From NCBI GenBank assembly GCA_016782825.1, contig JADHXT010000160.1, forward strand, positions 1-7,724: a stretch of 7,724 nt of DNA, read 5' to 3'. The notes beneath the pieces were generated by a model. That model was not told the DNA's origin and made no database searches. It worked only from the letters and a program-made list of their open reading frames with translations. The position numbers were made by a program, and so were the translations under genes. Positions 6,515-7,724 of the stretch are shown in pieces. The stretch comes from Candidatus Brocadiia bacterium (GTDB lineage: Bacteria > Planctomycetota > PUPC01 > DSUN01). The number at the start of each line of letters is the position of its first letter. Positions within the stretch are counted from its first letter, which is position 1.

Positions 6515-7724
6515 ATGAATTCACGCGCGCCGGTAATCGGGGGGATGGTGCTGCTGACCGCCTGTGCGACGGGGCAGGAACGCCAGTACGACTTCGACGG
6601 CCGGATCTCGCTGGAAGTGCTCGAGAACTACCTCTCCCGTTCGATCGAGTTCCTCGGCGTCTGCTGCGAGGGCTCGAGTGGCGCCGCGCCTCACTTGGCA
6701 GACAACCTGCGCCTCATCCGCGAGACGGGCGCCATGTTCATCGGCCGGGCCGCCTACGCCTGGGACTGCCCCGCCGACGATGAGGAGCACTTCCGCATCG
6801 CGGCCGAGAACGCCGCCCGGATCCACGCCATCGACCCCCGCATCGTGCTGCAAGCCTGCGTTTTCGAGACCACCTACTCGGCCAACGCGCCGGAAGTCGC
6901 CGACCGCGACCCGCGGCAATCCGGCGTGGAGAACATCCCCGTTCCGGCGTGGGTCTTCGAGGAGTTCGGCCTGCCGGTCGAGAGCCGCAACTTCAGCTAC
7001 GAGGCGATGCTCTATCCCGACGGTAGCCTCCGCAATCTCTGGGTGCCCGGCGGCTCGGTCCCGGACATCTCCCAGCTTGAGACCCGCCTCTGGTTCTTCT
7101 ACCGCTGCGCGCGCTACATCGACGCCGGCTATGAGTCGATTCACTTCGGCCAGACCCAGCTCATGGGCCGAAACGACCCCGGCTTCGCCCACTGGAAGGA
7201 CGTCCTCGACCGCGTCCGCCGCTATGCAAGCGCCCACGCCCGGCGACACTACGTCCTCTGCGATGCCCACTTCGACATGACGCGCGAGAACCCCGGCGTT
7301 CTCGTGGACGGCAAGCTGCTCTGGGATTTCCTGGGTTTCCCGCTGCGACCCGTCGAGACGGGTGAGCCACTGGGCGCTGAGCTCCGTCTCGGTCACGGCG
7401 ACACGATGTACGGGCGTGCGCCGGGCGGCCGACACCCGAGCGGGTGGGAGTGCGACGTGATCCCTCAGCTCTACGAGTTCGACAACTGCCTCAGCGGCCT
7501 CAGCGCTGGCGGCGGCATCTTCGTCTGGGGCGCCGATGAGTCGACATGGTTCGCCAACCTCCCGCCCGCGCGCCGCGATGAGGTCCTGCGCGACTTCCAC
7601 GCCTGGATCTGGGAGAACGGCCCTCGCGGCCATCTTGAGATGCCCGGCCGCCGCCCCGCACGCGTGCCCGTCGGCGCGCCCAGTACTTGGATGTACGTTG
7701 CCAATGCCCCAAGCGAAGCCTGCC
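6515..7724 (+). CDS. Putative lipoprotein of a conserved uncharacterised family, TIM-barrel-like (3' partial)
   Basis: Open from ATG 6515 to the right edge with no stop, 403 residues visible. The start at 6515 is preferred over ATG 6545 because MNSRAPVIGGMVLLTAC gives a basic n-region, a hydrophobic core and a lipobox LTAC with Cys17; the later start would leave almost no core. The mature part reads like an alpha/beta enzyme: LENYLSRSIEFL (35-46), ETGAMFIGRAAYAW, DPRIVLQACVFE, VPAWVFEEFGLPVE, NFSYEAMLYPDG, then IHFGQTQLMGRND (209-221), HYVLCDAHFDMTREN, SGWECDVIPQLYEFDN and GGGIFVWGADESTWFAN. The alternation of strand-like and helix-like segments, with acidic or His residues at strand ends, suggests a (beta/alpha)8 barrel. 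I recall similar unannotated proteins in Planctomycetes/Verrucomicrobia-type genomes but know no established activity. Third gene of the GH2 cluster, 58 bp after its neighbour, so probably surface-attached and carbohydrate-related. Substrate unknown. Confidence 0.85.
   Translation, partial: MNSRAPVIGGMVLLTACATGQERQYDFDGRISLEVLENYLSRSIEFLGVCCEGSSGAAPHLADNLRLIRETGAMFIGRAAYAWDCPADDEEHFRIAAENAARIHAIDPRIVLQACVFETTYSANAPEVADRDPRQSGVENIPVPAWVFEEFGLPVESRNFSYEAMLYPDGSLRNLWVPGGSVPDISQLETRLWFFYRCARYIDAGYESIHFGQTQLMGRNDPGFAHWKDVLDRVRRYASAHARRHYVLCDAHFDMTRENPGVLVDGKLLWDFLGFPLRPVETGEPLGAELRLGHGDTMYGRAPGGRHPSGWECDVIPQLYEFDNCLSGLSAGGGIFVWGADESTWFANLPPARRDEVLRDFHAWIWENGPRGHLEMPGRRPARVPVGAPSTWMYVANAPSEAC

Noticed and set aside
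6521..7633. Long - strand open frame (370 codons) antisense to the lipoprotein gene
   Set aside because: The + strand frame reads as a coherent protein with a lipobox and conserved-looking segments to the window edge; the - strand product is Ala/Val/Glu-rich shadow sequence.

Overview
The window is GC-rich (roughly 65%), densely coding bacterial DNA. Every intact gene reads on the + strand, and each predicted product that can be judged carries an export or lipoprotein signal. The mix of a LamG-like protein, a large GH2-type glycosidase and two long secreted proteins of uncharacterised families suggests a polysaccharide-degrading bacterium. My memory of similar proteins points to environmental lineages such as Planctomycetota, Armatimonadota, Verrucomicrobiota or Hydrogenedentota. 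No rRNA, tRNA or marker gene is present to fix the phylum.

Layout. (1) 2-664: an exported LamG/concanavalin-A-like protein whose start lies just off the left edge. (2) 665-1554: about 890 bp with no intact gene. It holds a 72-codon relic of a TIM-barrel (GH5-like) hydrolase on + (735-953), a possible decayed AraC-type regulator on - (1084-1441) and a short cysteine-motif reading on +. The LamG gene and the barrel relic may be halves of one broken LamG-GH gene. (3) 1555-4464: a 969-residue GH2-family glycoside hydrolase with both catalytic glutamates recognisable and a non-catalytic amidotransferase-like C-terminus. (4) 4516-6456: a 646-residue secreted protein of unknown function with a small beta-rich N-terminal domain. 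(5) 6515 to the right edge: a 403-residue-plus lipoprotein of a conserved but, as far as I know, uncharacterised family, possibly a TIM barrel.

Genes 3-5 are co-oriented with gaps of 51 and 58 bp and probably form one operon. The simplest reading is a small extracytoplasmic glycan-processing cluster: the GH2 enzyme cleaves a glycoside, while the other two bind or modify the same substrate. No transporter, SusC/SusD pair, sulfatase or intact regulator is seen. I found no CRISPR array, insertion sequence, RNA gene, att site or origin. The most interesting parts are the two uncharacterised secreted proteins tied to the GH2 enzyme and the graveyard of gene fragments upstream of them.
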